A DNA stretch of 64,000 nt, taken from assembly GCF_004210215.2 (NCBI RefSeq), contig NZ_CP067394.1, positions 744,001 to 808,000 on the forward strand, given 5' to 3'. Both the position numbers and the translations under genes were made by a program. Source of the stretch: Cryobacterium sp. SO1. Its GTDB lineage: Bacteria; Actinomycetota; Actinomycetes; Actinomycetales; Microbacteriaceae. Of the stretch, positions 18,070 to 27,839 are shown piece by piece. Below the pieces are notes generated by a model. It did not search any database, was not told the DNA's origin, and worked only from the letters and a program-made list of their open reading frames with translations. Each line of letters begins with the position of its first letter. Position 1 is the stretch's first letter.

Positions 18070-18669
18070 TCACGGTCGGCGATCAGCGAGTGTTGTGGCG
18101 CGCGCTTCGGGCACTCCAAGCACGAGCAGACTCGTAATGGTTGCCGCGCGGGCGCCGAGTGTCCCGCTCGAGCGATCGTTGGCCGCGATGGAGAACACGG
18201 CGGTGTAGGCGATCTGGCTGAGGATGTCCGCGGGCTGGTGCCGTCCGAATACCTGGCTGTCCTGGCCTCGTTGCACAAGCTCGGCAAGGGTCTCGTCCAA
18301 TGGGCCGAGGAGTGCGTGGATCTCCGCGCCGTACTCTCCGCGTCGAAGCGCCACCAAAACGCGGTATCGATGCGCGAGTGGCCAGAGGCGGGTCACAAAA
18401 TCGGCCCACGCTGCGTCGGTTGCGGCGTCGGAGGCGTTGACCTCGGTGAGCATGGCGGTCATCTCGCTCACTGCCCGTTGCGTGAGGGTCCGTACGAGAT
18501 CCGCGCGAGTGGGAAAGTGACCGTACACGGTGCGGCGGACGACGCCGGCAGCGGTGGCGATGTCGCCCATTCCGGCGTCTGGATTCTGTCCCAAGACGTC
18601 GAGCGCGACGTCAAGGATGCGGTTGCGTGTTTCGTTCATGGAGCGCGCACGGGTGGACTCAATCTGCAT
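18070..18669 (-). CDS. TetR-family regulator of the epoxide hydrolase
   Basis: A 199-residue TetR regulator with helix-turn-helix GDIATAAGVVRRTVYGHFPT (residues about 35-54) and a C-terminal helical sensor domain. It diverges from the epoxide hydrolase gene at 18784, with inverted repeats in the 114-base gap. Probable repressor of itself and the hydrolase. An internal ATG at residue 11 is an alternative start. Confidence 0.9.
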   Translation of the reverse strand: MQIESTRARSMNETRNRILDVALDVLGQNPDAGMGDIATAAGVVRRTVYGHFPTRADLVRTLTQRAVSEMTAMLTEVNASDAATDAAWADFVTRLWPLAHRYRVLVALRRGEYGAEIHALLGPLDETLAELVQRGQDSQVFGRHQPADILSQIAYTAVFSIAANDRSSGTLGARAATITSLLVLGVPEARATTLADRRP

Positions 18670-18678
18670 AGCTCAATC

Positions 18679-18739
18679 ATTGCACGGTGGTGTGCAATGA
18701 AGTAGATTGCAAAGCGGTGGTATTGCACACCCCTGTGCA
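18679..18739. promoter_or_regulatory. TetR operators
   Basis: ATTGCAC at 18679-18685 and GTGCAAT at 18692-18698 form a perfect inverted repeat; TGCACA at 18724-18729 with TGTGCA at 18734-18739 repeats the half-site. Both are between the divergent regulator and hydrolase. Confidence 0.7.
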
Positions 18740-18783
18740 GCCGATCGCGGCACAGTGAATCACCCGCCATAGGAGACCAGATC

Positions 18784-19935
18784 ATGACCGCATCGTCAAC
18801 ACTCGTCCGCTCCTTCGCCGTCGCGATCCCGGACTCGGAGGTCGAGGATCTGAAGCTGCGGCTGGCGAGAAGTCGCTGGCCCAATCAGGAAACTGTCGCT
18901 GACTGGTCGCAGGGAGTCCGTCTGAACAACATGAAAGCGCTCATCAACTACTGGGAGCAAGGGTACGACTGGCGCCGATTCGAATCGGAGCTCAACGCTT
19001 TTCCGCAGTTCCTCACAGAGATCGACGGATTGGACATCCACTTCATTCACGTCAAGTCTAAGAATCCGAATGCTATGCCGCTCATCCTGACGCACGGGTG
19101 GCCAGGCTCGATCGTCGAGTTCCTGAAACTGATTGGCCCGCTCTCCGACCCGGTCGCATTCGGCGGAAACATCGAAGACTCCTTTGACGTCGTCATCCCG
19201 TCGCTGCCCGGATTCGGATTCTCCGGGAAGCCGACTGAAACAGGGTGGAATGTCACGCGCATCGCAACCGCGTGGGTAGAACTTATGAAGCGTCTCGGTT
19301 ATGAGAAGTGGTCCGCCCAGGGCGGCGACTGGGGTGCAGTTGTCACCTCCGCCCTCGGGGCCATGCGGCCCGTAGGTCTGCTCGGGATTCACTTGAACAG
19401 CCCGTATGCGTTTCCGGCCGTAATCCCCGAGAAATTATCGCCGGAAGAGCAATACGCCGTGGACACCCTCGCCCTGTACACGGGCGATATGGGTGGTGCA
19501 AATCACCTACAGGGCACGAAGCCGGAGACCATCGGAATCGCTCTCGCGGACTCGCCGGCGGGTCAGGCGGCCTGGATATACGACAAGTTCCAATCCAAGA
19601 CCGACAACAACGGCCTCGCCGAGGATGCCCTCACCACTGATGAGATCCTGGACGCGATTTCGCTCTACTGGTTTACCAACAGTGCCGCGTCATCTGCACG
19701 CATTTACTGGGAGAACAAGGGTGGCAGCATGGCCGGCCCCAAACTGTCGCTGCCGGTCGCAGTTACAGTTTTCCCGGCGGACATCCCACGCCTGCCCCGA
19801 ACCTGGATCGAAGATACCTGCAGCGACCTGATCCACTACGGCGAAGCCGATGCGGGCGGGCACTTCGCAGCCTTCGAACAGCCCGAGATCATGGTCAACG
19901 AAATACGCATCGGACTTAGAAGCCTCCGCTCGTAG
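18784..19935 (+). CDS. Epoxide hydrolase family alpha/beta hydrolase
   Basis: A 383-residue protein with the N-terminal epoxide-hydrolase cap (DLKLRLARSRWPNQETVADW, then YWEQGYDWRRFESELNAFPQ) and the alpha/beta hydrolase core: LTHGWPGSIVEFLKL (oxyanion hole), nucleophile Asp in SAQGGDWGAVVTS, and the catalytic histidine in AGGHFAAFEQP. It opens epoxides or similar substrates by a covalent Asp ester. The physiological substrate is unknown. ATG follows AGGAGACCAGATC. Likely induced through the divergent TetR regulator. Confidence 0.92.
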   Translation: MTASSTLVRSFAVAIPDSEVEDLKLRLARSRWPNQETVADWSQGVRLNNMKALINYWEQGYDWRRFESELNAFPQFLTEIDGLDIHFIHVKSKNPNAMPLILTHGWPGSIVEFLKLIGPLSDPVAFGGNIEDSFDVVIPSLPGFGFSGKPTETGWNVTRIATAWVELMKRLGYEKWSAQGGDWGAVVTSALGAMRPVGLLGIHLNSPYAFPAVIPEKLSPEEQYAVDTLALYTGDMGGANHLQGTKPETIGIALADSPAGQAAWIYDKFQSKTDNNGLAEDALTTDEILDAISLYWFTNSAASSARIYWENKGGSMAGPKLSLPVAVTVFPADIPRLPRTWIEDTCSDLIHYGEADAGGHFAAFEQPEIMVNEIRIGLRSLRS

Positions 19936-20068
19936 CGTGCGCCGACCCCGAATCGTCGGTCGAGTCGCGCGCGGGGAACGTGTATCAACTGGACCCGTCA
20001 CCACAAAATCCTGCACATCCATCGTTGGCGCCGGAAAGTCGCCGAGTTCCTGATGCTGAGCAGCTGGC

Positions 20069-20100
20069 TTGAAACGCTACGGATGCGAGACGTCTCACAC
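20069..20100 (+). repeat. Array repeat, variant L half
   Basis: TTGAAACGCTACGGATGCGA followed by GACGTCTCACAC. This variant with a second CGAGAC/GTCTCAC junction is shared by the copies at 23871 and 39241. No gene is seen in 19936-20172 besides this repeat. Confidence 0.7.
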
Positions 20101-20172
20101 CGCGCCACAACGAACAAGACCTGACCGCCCGACAGAAACCCTTGAACTGCATGTGCGGATCTTGCCGGTGGC

Positions 20173-20667
20173 TCAGCTGCCGCCCGTTTGGCCGGGATCT
20201 TGCTCAGGGTTAGACCTGATGGCTAATGGGGTCGGAGGCTGAATCCCGGTGGGAGCTGGTGACGATGGCACAGTCCCTGCATGCATTCCGCCGGCGAACG
20301 AGCTAAATGGGCGTGCCTCTGCGGCGACGATCCACGACTTGCCGACCCGCGACGCGAGCGCGATCAGCGAAGCAGGGCTCTCATTTTCCAGCCAGGTGAC
20401 GATCATGTACTCTTCGGTCGCCTCCAATACCGCAGCGTCGTCGGCAATGTCTCGACCGCGAGCATGCACACGGATCCGGTAGGTGCCGGGGCCGAAGCCG
20501 TCAAGCCGTGGCCAGTCCGGCATCGGCATCTCAGAGAACCCGCAGAGAACGAGTGGGCCGTCGTCGACGATGGCCGAGAATTCCGCAATGTCCTCCCACG
20601 ACTCATCGACTTCTTCCGGCCGACCTGACCGACTCTCGACTGTGACGCCAACCGGTCCTGACCACAC
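20173..20667 (-). CDS. Hypothetical protein
   Basis: A 164-residue acidic protein. The middle, GTYRIRVHARGRDIADDAAV then EEYMIVTWLENESPAS, resembles the beta-strand core of small proteins of the competence/immunity type found next to toxins, but I cannot name a family. The C-terminus is Pro-rich. The start at 20667 has no strong ribosome site and the true N-terminus may differ. The module lies between an L-variant repeat and the IS1380 element. Confidence 0.5.
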   Translation of the reverse strand: MWSGPVGVTVESRSGRPEEVDESWEDIAEFSAIVDDGPLVLCGFSEMPMPDWPRLDGFGPGTYRIRVHARGRDIADDAAVLEATEEYMIVTWLENESPASLIALASRVGKSWIVAAEARPFSSFAGGMHAGTVPSSPAPTGIQPPTPLAIRSNPEQDPGQTGGS

Positions 20668-20906
20668 CCCCGTATGAAGTTGTGTTTCGTCAGTTGGAAA
20701 CCGGCCAAATGCGCGATAACTTTCCTGCCATCTGAGCGACCGGGAATCTGCTGAGCTGAACGTCAGTAGCGATCTCTAACGGCGTCTCCTTGGACGCCCC
20801 AAGCGTGGCCGCCGCTCCATCCAGCCCTGCTCTCGCGCCGAACTAGCTGCTGCGGCAGGTGCACACGACCATCACTGTTCCGAGTCGCACGGGCCGCCAC
20901 GGGCCG

Positions 20907-20972
20907 GTGCTGAAACGGCAGGCTGGAGGTGATGAAACGGCCGGAAGGACGTGCTGAAACGGCCGGTTCCTT
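20907..20972 (+). repeat. Three tandem 22-bp repeats
   Basis: GTGCTGAAACGGC, GTGATGAAACGGC and GTGCTGAAACGGC begin at 20907, 20929 and 20951, exactly 22 bases apart. They end at the IS1380 insertion point. The region 20668-20974 holds no gene. Confidence 0.7.
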
Positions 20973-20974
20973 AG

Positions 20975-22627
20975 CCTGAATCCACCGATCGGGATCGGGA
21001 TCTAGCGGCGCGTTAAACAGAGAATGCCCGTATTATCAGGGTAAATTGTACTTACTACAGAGCAATTCGACTGATTCAGAAGGGCATCTCGTAGATGCAA
21101 GTTTCGCACACTACCCGGGCCGTGTCCGCGTCCTTTGACGATTCCAATCTCGTGTCTTCTGCGGGTTTGGTGCCCGCGATGAAACTGGCCGAGAAAGCAG
21201 GCCTGCGGCGCCTGGCCGACAAGTGGTTGAGCGTGCCCACCGACAAGGGCGCGAACGCCGGCCTGAAGGTCGCCTCGCTGGTTGCCGGGATGGTGGCTGG
21301 CGCGGACTCCATCGACGATATCGCCGTGTTGCGCCACGGCGGGATGCGGAAACTCTTCGCCCACCTCTACGCCCCGTCAACGCTCGGGTCGTTCCTGCGC
21401 GCGTTCACGTTTGGCCATGTGCGTCAGCTTGATGCGATCGCGTCTCGGTTCCTGATTAGCCTCGCGGCCCTGAGCCCGCTGATCATCCCGGAACCTGACA
21501 ACTACGTGTTTCTGGATGTGGGCTCCAATCGAGGTCCACGGGCACCAGAAACAGGGCGCCAGCTTCGGCTACTCAGGGGTCCGCGGGCTCAACGCGATCC
21601 TCGCGACACTGAAAACAGTCACCGGCGCCCCGATCATCCTCGCCCAGCGTCTGCGTCGGGGTGCCTGTTCGTCCCCGCACGGCGCGACCCGGTTGATCCG
21701 GGACGCCCTCGCCGCTCTCCGCCGCCTGCCTGGGATGAACACCGCCCGGATCCTGTTCCGCGCCGATTCCGCGTTCTACACCTTCGCGGCCATCCACGCC
21801 GCCCTGGCCGGCGGCGCGGACGTCTCCGTCACCGCCCGCCTGGATTCCGCCGTCAGGAAGCGCATCGCGGCCATCCCGGCGACCGGGTGGACGCCGATCA
21901 AGTCCACCCATGCGATCTTCGACGAGGACACCCGAACCTGGATCTCCGACGCTGAAGTCGCCGAGATTCCCTACACTGCATTCAGCTCACGGAAGAAAGC
22001 GGACCACATCAGCGGCCGGCTGGTCGTGCGCCGGATCCCGGAACTGAACAAGCACAAACTCGCCGGCCAGGCCACTCTCTTCGACCTGCACCGCTTCCAC
22101 GCGTTCTTCACCACCAGCACCCTGGACACCGTCACCGCCGATAAAACCCACCGCGCCCACGCGGCCATCGAGCTCGTGAATTCCGACCTGAAGAGCGGCG
22201 CCCTGGCCCACCTGCCCTCCGGTGTATTCGCCGCCAACGCAGCCTGGCTGGTCCTGGCCGTCATCGCCTTCAACCTCACCCGCGCCACCGCGGTAACCGC
22301 CGGCACCGGCCTCGCCCGGGCGAGGACGGCGACCATCCGCCGGAAACTGATCAACATCCCCGCGAGGATCGCCTCCTCAGCCCGGCGCATCACACTGCAC
22401 CTGCCCGAAAACTGGCCCTGGGAAACCGGTTGGACCCACCTCTTCGACCACGCCTTCGCACCACCGAGCCCCACCCCGACCTGACCCGCCCGCCCCGACC
22501 CGGCCCAACCTGGAACCCAAGTGGAACACCACGAGCAGCGAGGCTCAGCGCACAACCACGCCCCAGCACGCCGCCGCAACTCAAATCAGAAAACGACTCC
22601 CAACCTCACCCGGTCGGTGGAATGAGG
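20975..22627 (+). mobile_element. IS1380-family insertion sequence, 1653 bp
   Basis: The left end CCTGAATCCACCGATCGGG and the inverted right end CCTCATTCCACCGACCGGG match closely, and CTTAG is duplicated on both sides (20970-20974 and 22628-22632). It contains one transposase gene, frameshifted. The insertion separates an FtsX-like permease fragment from whatever lay upstream. Confidence 0.85.
21095..22484 (+). pseudogene. IS1380-family transposase, frameshifted
   Basis: The first frame reads as the N-terminal half (SAGLVPAMKLAEKAGLRRLA, then GADSIDDIAVLRHGGMRKLF) to YVFLDV, where the first catalytic Asp is expected. At about 21520 the frame shifts; the second frame continues IEVHGHQKQGASFGYSGVRG to a normal C-terminus at 22484, including ILFRADSAFY and ELVNSDLKSGALAHLPSG. 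The expected DVDSTIIEVHG segment lacks about five bases. Probably inactive unless programmed shifting occurs. Confidence 0.85.
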
Positions 22628-22631
22628 CTTA

Positions 22632-23804
22632 GTGATGTGTTCCCAAAGCTCATCCGACACCACCAGCCGGATGACATATCCCTACCTGATGATGCCCGGT
22701 GGCGTCCAGACAGCGTTGATCTCGTACCCGGGCGACCAAGGCACCACGCTTGGCCCCACGATCGACCCGGGTACGGATCGCGAGGCGCTGGCGGAGTCAG
22801 TCGCAGCGGTGTTCACGGACGGGCTGCCGATAGACCGGCTGTCGATCATCGAGACTCCCCAGGTCCTCGCGACCACCGGGAACACAACGACACCAGCGTC
22901 GCCGGTGGTCACACCGGAAGCCAACCGCTGCGTCAGCAACCTGCCCGGAAATGACCGCTTCACGCCCTTGGCGCCCGACCCGCTTTGCCGTGATTGGTAC
23001 ACGGAGGGAGCCGATTTGGGTGCCATACCGGCTCCCGTCATCATCGGTGACGCGTTGACACTCGCCACCATCCTCGATGCCGAACCCAGTCAGGCCGCCC
23101 AGACAGCCTTGGCCAATGGCGAGGCGGTTTCGCTGCACTCGCAGTTCGTCGATGCCACCGGCACGGTCAAGCTGAACCTGAACCCCTCCGCTTCTGGCGA
23201 GTCAACGACGGTGCACATCAAGGCGGTTGTCGAAAAAGCTGCGGAGGTCCTCCCGTTCGGCGTCATCGTCACCCACGAGACGGCATCCCGCCTAGGGCTG
23301 CAAACAGAGTCCAGCCAGGTTGTGGCCATGACAACTCGCGAACCTACGGAACTCGAACTGGCTGCGATTGATCGTAAGCTCGCTGACCTCGCGGGAACCC
23401 GCGGGCTGTTGGTTCACCTCGAGACGGGTCCGACCGCCGATCCGGCAATGGGGTGGCTGACCCTCGCACTGAGCGGAAGCATCGTCTTGGCGGCGTCCAT
23501 CGTCGCGCTGACGCTCTCGCGGACAGAAGGGAAACGTGACGCTTTGACCCTGCACGCGGTTGGCGCATCGACCAAAACGCTGCGCGCGACAGCAGCATGG
23601 CAAGGAACGACCGTGGTGGCCACCGGCACTTGGGCTGGTGCGGTGATCGGCGTGCTCACGGCATTTTCGATGAATCTACCTGGATCCGGGAGCGTGTTCT
23701 CCGCGCCATGGTGGGCGCTGACTACCCTCGTGGTGGCCACACCGCTTGTGATGGCTGCCTGCGGCTGGCTCGTAAGCCCTGGCACGCGCAGCTCCCACCG
23801 GTGA
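22632..23804 (+). pseudogene. FtsX-like ABC transporter permease, 5' truncated
   Basis: About 390 residues remain: a long extracytoplasmic domain with two Cys (EANRCVSN and DPLCRDWY) and the three C-terminal helices of FtsX/MacB-type permeases, including LSRTEGKRDALTLHAVGAS between helices, the usual cytoplasmic loop with the VGAS motif. The N-terminal half is missing where the IS1380 element sits, and no ATPase subunit gene is present. Non-functional as a transporter. Confidence 0.75.
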
Positions 23805-23870
23805 AAGAAACGGCTGGCGGTATTCTCGCGATCGCCACTTGGTGGATTACGGACTCTGACGTGTGTCCCA

Positions 23871-23903
23871 GTCTCGTATCCCTAGGGATATGAGACGTCT
23901 CAC
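23871..23903 (+). repeat. Array repeat, variant L half
   Basis: GTCTCGTATCCCTAGGGAT followed by ATGAGACGTCTCACG; same variant as at 20069. The gene-free stretch 23805-24165 holds nothing else I can identify. Confidence 0.75.
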
Positions 23904-24165
23904 GACCGTCACTTAGGCCCCATCAACATTGGTGTCAGTTCTCGTGTCCGCCTGCACCAATGCGCAAGGTTGTCTGCGCGTCGAATTCACCCTGTTTGTC
24001 AGTGTCCGAAGTCGTCGGTGAGTGAGCGCGCCTGTTAGTCGGAGCGATAGATGCCGGCCATTTCGCATCCGTGTCTGTCGCTAAGCCCCAGCCCCCACAG
24101 GGCACCACGCCGCGCTCACCGGAAGGAACTCTCCTGAAGAGTCCATAGCGGGCGACTCATCCGCC

Positions 24166-24960
24166 CTAAAAGCGTGGCCTCGTCCCGATCACGACTGTGG
24201 CATATAGCTCGTCGGAAGTAGCTATCCGCGGCACCAGCCCGCTGCGTTCGAGCAGTTCGGCGGTACGAGCTGCTTGATCTTCGCTTGTCTCGATGAAGAG
24301 GTGGCCGCCCGGCGCGAGCCACTGCGCCGCGTCCGCCGCCACGCGCCGCTGAACGTCAAGTCCGTCCGCGCCGCCATCGAGCGTCACAAGAGGCTCATGC
24401 AGCCGTGCCTCCGGAGGCATCAGCTCGATCATCTCGGTGGGCACGTAGGGCGTATTGCAGAGCAAGATGTCGACACTTCCCCGCAACACATGGGGCAGTG
24501 GCTCAAAGAGGTCCCCTCCATACACCCGCCCGCCTTGGGCGGCTAGGTTCCGGCGGGCACACGCGACAGCGGCCGGCTCGATATCCGCAGCATGCAACTC
24601 AATCTCGCCTACCGCTGCGCTCAGCGCGACACCCAGCGCGCCAGCGCCGCAGCAAAGGTCGAGCACGACGGACCCCGGCGCAGTGAGCGCTCTGGCCTCA
24701 TGGACGAGAAATTCGGTGCGACGTCGGGGCACGAAGACGTCAGTATCCACAGCTATCCGAAGGCCGCAGAACTCCACCCAACCAAGGATGTGTTCGAGTG
24801 GAAACCCGGCCACTCGTTTGTCGAGCATTCTTGCCAGTTCGACAGGAGTAGCGGCGGCAGAGAGGAGAAGTCTGGCTTCGTCTTCAGCGAATACGCAGCC
24901 TGCGGCTCGAAGCCTGGAAACGACAGCTGACTCAGAGGTAGTTGATTGAGAAGTTGACAT
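24166..24960 (-). CDS. HemK/PrmC-like glutamine N5-methyltransferase homologue
   Basis: A 264-residue class I methyltransferase. The N-terminal helical part ends in FPLEHILGWVEFCGLRIAVD, like PrmC; the SAM-binding motif is VLDLCCGAGALGVALSAAVG, and the catalytic motif reads CNTPYVP where PrmC has NPPYVP/NPPYI. PrmC methylates the GGQ glutamine of release factors; actinobacterial paralogues of this type are annotated as putative N5-glutamine methyltransferases with unknown targets. The Pro-to-Thr change and cassette location favour an accessory role. The leader carries a possible control ORF and hairpin. Confidence 0.8.
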   Translation of the reverse strand: MSTSQSTTSESAVVSRLRAAGCVFAEDEARLLLSAAATPVELARMLDKRVAGFPLEHILGWVEFCGLRIAVDTDVFVPRRRTEFLVHEARALTAPGSVVLDLCCGAGALGVALSAAVGEIELHAADIEPAAVACARRNLAAQGGRVYGGDLFEPLPHVLRGSVDILLCNTPYVPTEMIELMPPEARLHEPLVTLDGGADGLDVQRRVAADAAQWLAPGGHLFIETSEDQAARTAELLERSGLVPRIATSDELYATVVIGTRPRF

Positions 24961-24962
24961 GA

Positions 24963-24994
24963 AGAGCGCCTTTCGGAATGCCTATGGGCGCTCT
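24963..24994 (-). promoter_or_regulatory. Hairpin covering the methyltransferase ribosome-binding site
   Basis: AGAGCGCC (24963-24970) and GGCGCTCT (24987-24994) are exact complements. On the minus-strand transcript the hairpin ends three bases before the ATG, so it includes the AAAGG-like ribosome site. With the short ORF ending 5 bases upstream, this suits translational attenuation. Confidence 0.55.
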
Positions 24995-24999
24995 GTGTG

Positions 25000-25074
25000 T
25001 CACGTCTGCCGAGTCATCCGCTCGGCCGCGAGAAGAGAGCACCCGACCTGGTTTGAAGCGTTGATGGGTCTCAC
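25000..25074 (-). CDS. Possible 24-residue leader peptide
   Basis: GTG start with a GAGGAG directly beside it (tight spacing), reading VRPINASNQVGCSLLAAERM then TRQT and TGA. It stops five bases before the RBS hairpin of the methyltransferase gene. Such short leader ORFs control erm-type and other resistance methyltransferases in actinobacteria. Its expression is inference. The rest of 25075-25363 shows no gene I can support. Confidence 0.35.
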   Translation of the reverse strand: MRPINASNQVGCSLLAAERMTRQT

Positions 25075-25363
25075 CTCCTCGGTGTGTGTTGTGGATTCCG
25101 TCACGATAGCAGGTTCGAGCAAAACAAGACGGGTTTGGAGCAACGGCAGGTCGGTCCTCCGCCGCGAAATTGCGAACTGTATTTCTGAGGTACACGCCAG
25201 CTTGACGTCAGATGGTGCCGCGAAACCCGTCTAGTTGAAGTTCAATCCGCATTTATTGACACCACTTGTTGTCAGTTCTCGAGGTCCCCTGCACACATCA
25301 TCAAGGCCGTCTGCACTGTTGGTCCTCGCGTTGGTCGGCGTGAGTGACTACGCCCGCAGAGTC

Positions 25364-26602
25364 TCAGGAGGGCCGGTCGGTCCGTAGCGCTCGGAACGTC
25401 TTCACTAGATCGTTGGCCCAGTCTTCGGGGATCTCCCAAGGTGTGAAGTGTCCTCCCTTGGGGTGGCCGGTGATGCTGGTGTGGTTGTACCAGGCGGCTC
25501 GATCGCTGGCGAGGAATGAGTCGATGCGTTCTTCGGAGGTCGTGATTCCGGGCGGGTTTTCGTAGTCGACGAAGGTGATACCGGTGGGTGCTTCGATGAC
25601 GGGGACGCGGTCGTGCGAGGGAGTCCACGGGTAGCGGTTGTTGTTCGCGTAGGTGCGCATCGAGCTGCCGATGCTCTGCCCGGTCCAGTAGATGGTGGCG
25701 TGAGTGAGGATGTCATCTCGATCGAAGACGGTGAGGACGTCGCCGTCGTCATCCGACCACTTGTCCCACCGTTCGAGTATCCAGGCGAGCATCCCGACAG
25801 GAGAGTCTGAGAGCCCGTAGGCGAGGGTGCTGGGGGCGAGGACTTGGGCGGCGAGGTGAACGGCGTTTCGTCGCTCGATCGCAACTTGACGCGCTCGAAG
25901 CGGAGCGGGCATGTCCTCGGGAATGGGCCGTCCACCCGAGAGATCCCACGCGCGGTCGCCGTTGAAGAAGTCGAGTTTGAGGGCGGAACCGATGTGGATT
26001 CCGTAGAGCTCGTCGGCGTACTTGTGGCCGAGCTGGCCGGTGATGAGTGCGCCGACGTCGCAGCCGCCGGCGGCGTACTTCTGGTGACCGAGCACTTCAG
26101 TCATGAGGTTGTGCCAGACGTCCGCGATCTTCCAGAAGTTCATGTCAGGAGCGGTTGGCGTGGAGTATCCGAACCCTGGCAGGGAGGGCACGATGACCTC
26201 GAACGCGTCGGCCGGGTCGCCGCCGAACGCGCCGGGGTCTGCGAGTCGGTCGATGACTTTCGACCAGTGCCAGAACGTCCACGGCCACCCGTGGCTCAGG
26301 ATTAGGGGTGTGGGCGCTGGACCCACCCCGGCTTTGCGCATGAAGTGGATGGGAACCCCGGAGACGTCGACGCGGTAGTGCTCGTAGGCGTTCATGGCTC
26401 GTTCTGCTGCGCGCCAGTCGTACCCGTCGGCCCAGTACTCGGCAAGCTCCTGCAGTGTCGTTCGGGGCACGCCGTAATGCCCGTCCTCGTTGCCGTCATC
26501 GGTCAGCCACCTGGTGGATCGGATGCGTGACCGCAGATCGTCCAGGACATCGTCTGTGACGGCGATCGGATCTTGTGCGAGGCGGGCAATTGCTGCGCTC
26601 AT
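25364..26602 (-). CDS. Epoxide hydrolase family alpha/beta hydrolase
   Basis: I choose the ATG at 26602 behind GAGGAGAAGACG, giving 412 residues. The N-terminal cap shows LRSRIRSTRWLTDDGNEDGH and YWADGYDWRAAERAMNAYEH; the core has LSHGWPWTFWHWSKVIDRL, the nucleophile Asp in AAGGCDVGALITGQLG (GGxD with Cys before Asp), and the catalytic histidine in GHPKGGHFTPWEIPEDW. Same family as the enzyme at 18784 but clearly different in sequence. It is 10 bases downstream of a MarR regulator and likely co-regulated. Confidence 0.9.
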   Translation of the reverse strand: MSAAIARLAQDPIAVTDDVLDDLRSRIRSTRWLTDDGNEDGHYGVPRTTLQELAEYWADGYDWRAAERAMNAYEHYRVDVSGVPIHFMRKAGVGPAPTPLILSHGWPWTFWHWSKVIDRLADPGAFGGDPADAFEVIVPSLPGFGYSTPTAPDMNFWKIADVWHNLMTEVLGHQKYAAGGCDVGALITGQLGHKYADELYGIHIGSALKLDFFNGDRAWDLSGGRPIPEDMPAPLRARQVAIERRNAVHLAAQVLAPSTLAYGLSDSPVGMLAWILERWDKWSDDDGDVLTVFDRDDILTHATIYWTGQSIGSSMRTYANNNRYPWTPSHDRVPVIEAPTGITFVDYENPPGITTSEERIDSFLASDRAAWYNHTSITGHPKGGHFTPWEIPEDWANDLVKTFRALRTDRPS

Positions 26603-26612
26603 CGTCTTCTCC

Positions 26613-27056
26613 TCAATCGTTCGTGGTGGGGGTGAGCTGGGAGAGCCGCACAACCTCGTCCAGTACCGGGGCGATCGACAGCAACTGCGCCCGCTCTGTG
26701 GGTTGCAGGCGCGCGACAAGCTGTTCGAGCCGTTCGACACGTCCCGCGCGTCGTTCGGCAACGATCGCGGCGCCCTCGGGAGTGAGAGAAATCAGAACGG
26801 CCCGGCGATCCACAGGGTCCGGCGACCGGGCGACGAGACCCTCCCGCTCGAGTTTCGCCGTCGCGGCGGTCAGTGCGGGTTGCTTGATCTGCTCGCTCTC
26901 GACCAGATCGCTCAACCGGCTCGGCCCACGGCGCGAGAGCGTGTGCAGCACCGACAGGGACGAGAAGCTCAGCTGCCCCTGCAAAGGCAGCCGAATGAAC
27001 ACAGAGTTGAAGTCCGCGATCGAGGTCGCCAGCACACCGACGTCTTGTTCACCCAC
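26613..27056 (-). CDS. MarR-family regulator
   Basis: A 147-residue winged-helix regulator: LSFSSLSVLHTLSRRGPSRL, LVESEQIKQPALTAATAKLE and the wing GLVARSPDPVDRRAVLISLT are the typical MarR blocks. It is the first gene of a two-gene operon with the epoxide hydrolase and probably represses that operon in response to a small molecule. Confidence 0.9.
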   Translation of the reverse strand: MGEQDVGVLATSIADFNSVFIRLPLQGQLSFSSLSVLHTLSRRGPSRLSDLVESEQIKQPALTAATAKLEREGLVARSPDPVDRRAVLISLTPEGAAIVAERRAGRVERLEQLVARLQPTERAQLLSIAPVLDEVVRLSQLTPTTND

Positions 27057-27067
27057 CGCGGCATTAT

Positions 27068-27080
27068 ATCAATGTTTGAT
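27068..27080. promoter_or_regulatory. Putative MarR operator
   Basis: ATCAATGTTTGAT is an inverted repeat of ATCAA with a 3-base centre, 11 bases upstream of the MarR start codon, in AT-rich DNA suited to a promoter. Confidence 0.5.
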
Positions 27081-27155
27081 GCAATTCCGGTAGGCGGTCG
27101 TCTCCTTCGGGGCACCCATCGGACTCAGCGTTCTGAGAATCGCGGTGAGCGCGAC

Positions 27156-27284
27156 CTCTCGCATCCCTACCGATGCGAGACAGGTTAGGATGCGAGACAA
27201 ATCAGCTAGCCGCTCGTCGTGGGACAGGTGATCCCTTACGTCTCATATCCCATCGGATTCGATACAGGTCTAGATCCGAGACAA
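27156..27284 (+). repeat. Array repeat, complete L+R
   Basis: L: CTCTCGCATCCCTACCGATG, GCGAGACAGGTTAGG, ATGCGAGACAAATCAGC. R: GTCTCATATCCCATCGG, then ATTCGATACAGGTCTAGATC and CGAGACAAGTC, whose tail resembles an L half. The spacer (CTAGCCGCTCGTCG, GACAGGTGATCCC) is the same family as at 39855, 60626 and 63209. The stretch 27081-27478 has no gene. Confidence 0.9.
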
Positions 27285-27839
27285 GTCACCTGGCGCCCTC
27301 TATCGAGGTTCCGCTTAGTTCACAAGGAACGCGACCACGGCGCTATAACTGCAAGGACCTACGCTTGACGGGGACGGTCGCACAGAGTGGAGAGCCTTCA
27401 CGGGCTGGAGTCGAGAGGGGGCCGCGTGGTGACGCGGTCATCGACGCGGGTTGCCAGAGTGCCGATAGGGTGGCTCGCATGACGGCTAGGCAAGACGATC
27501 GAGTTTCTGTTCGCTCACTCCGAGCCGATGAGGAGAATTTGCTCGCGTCGGCCACCCACGGGAACGTGAACTGGTCGGGCGACCGGTTCACCCTCGACCA
27601 GGTCATGCATACGCCTGACTTCACTCACTATTTCTCCCCATGGCCGGGGGCCGGGGATTTCGGCTTCGTCGCGGAGACCGCAGAACAATTGCCAGTTGGT
27701 GTGGCGTGGCTTCGGTGCTTCACCGCCACAGACCCCGGGTACGGATTCGTAGACGCAGCGTTCCCAGAGCTAAGCATTTGGGTTTCAGCCAGCCAACGTG
27801 GCGTCGGTGTCGGCACGTTGCTCCTCATCAGCCTCCTCG

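Noticed and set aside
24959..25234. 91-codon plus-strand frame and 87-codon minus-strand frame upstream of the methyltransferase
   Set aside because: No motifs, no ribosome sites; the region is better explained as a leader with a short ORF and hairpin.
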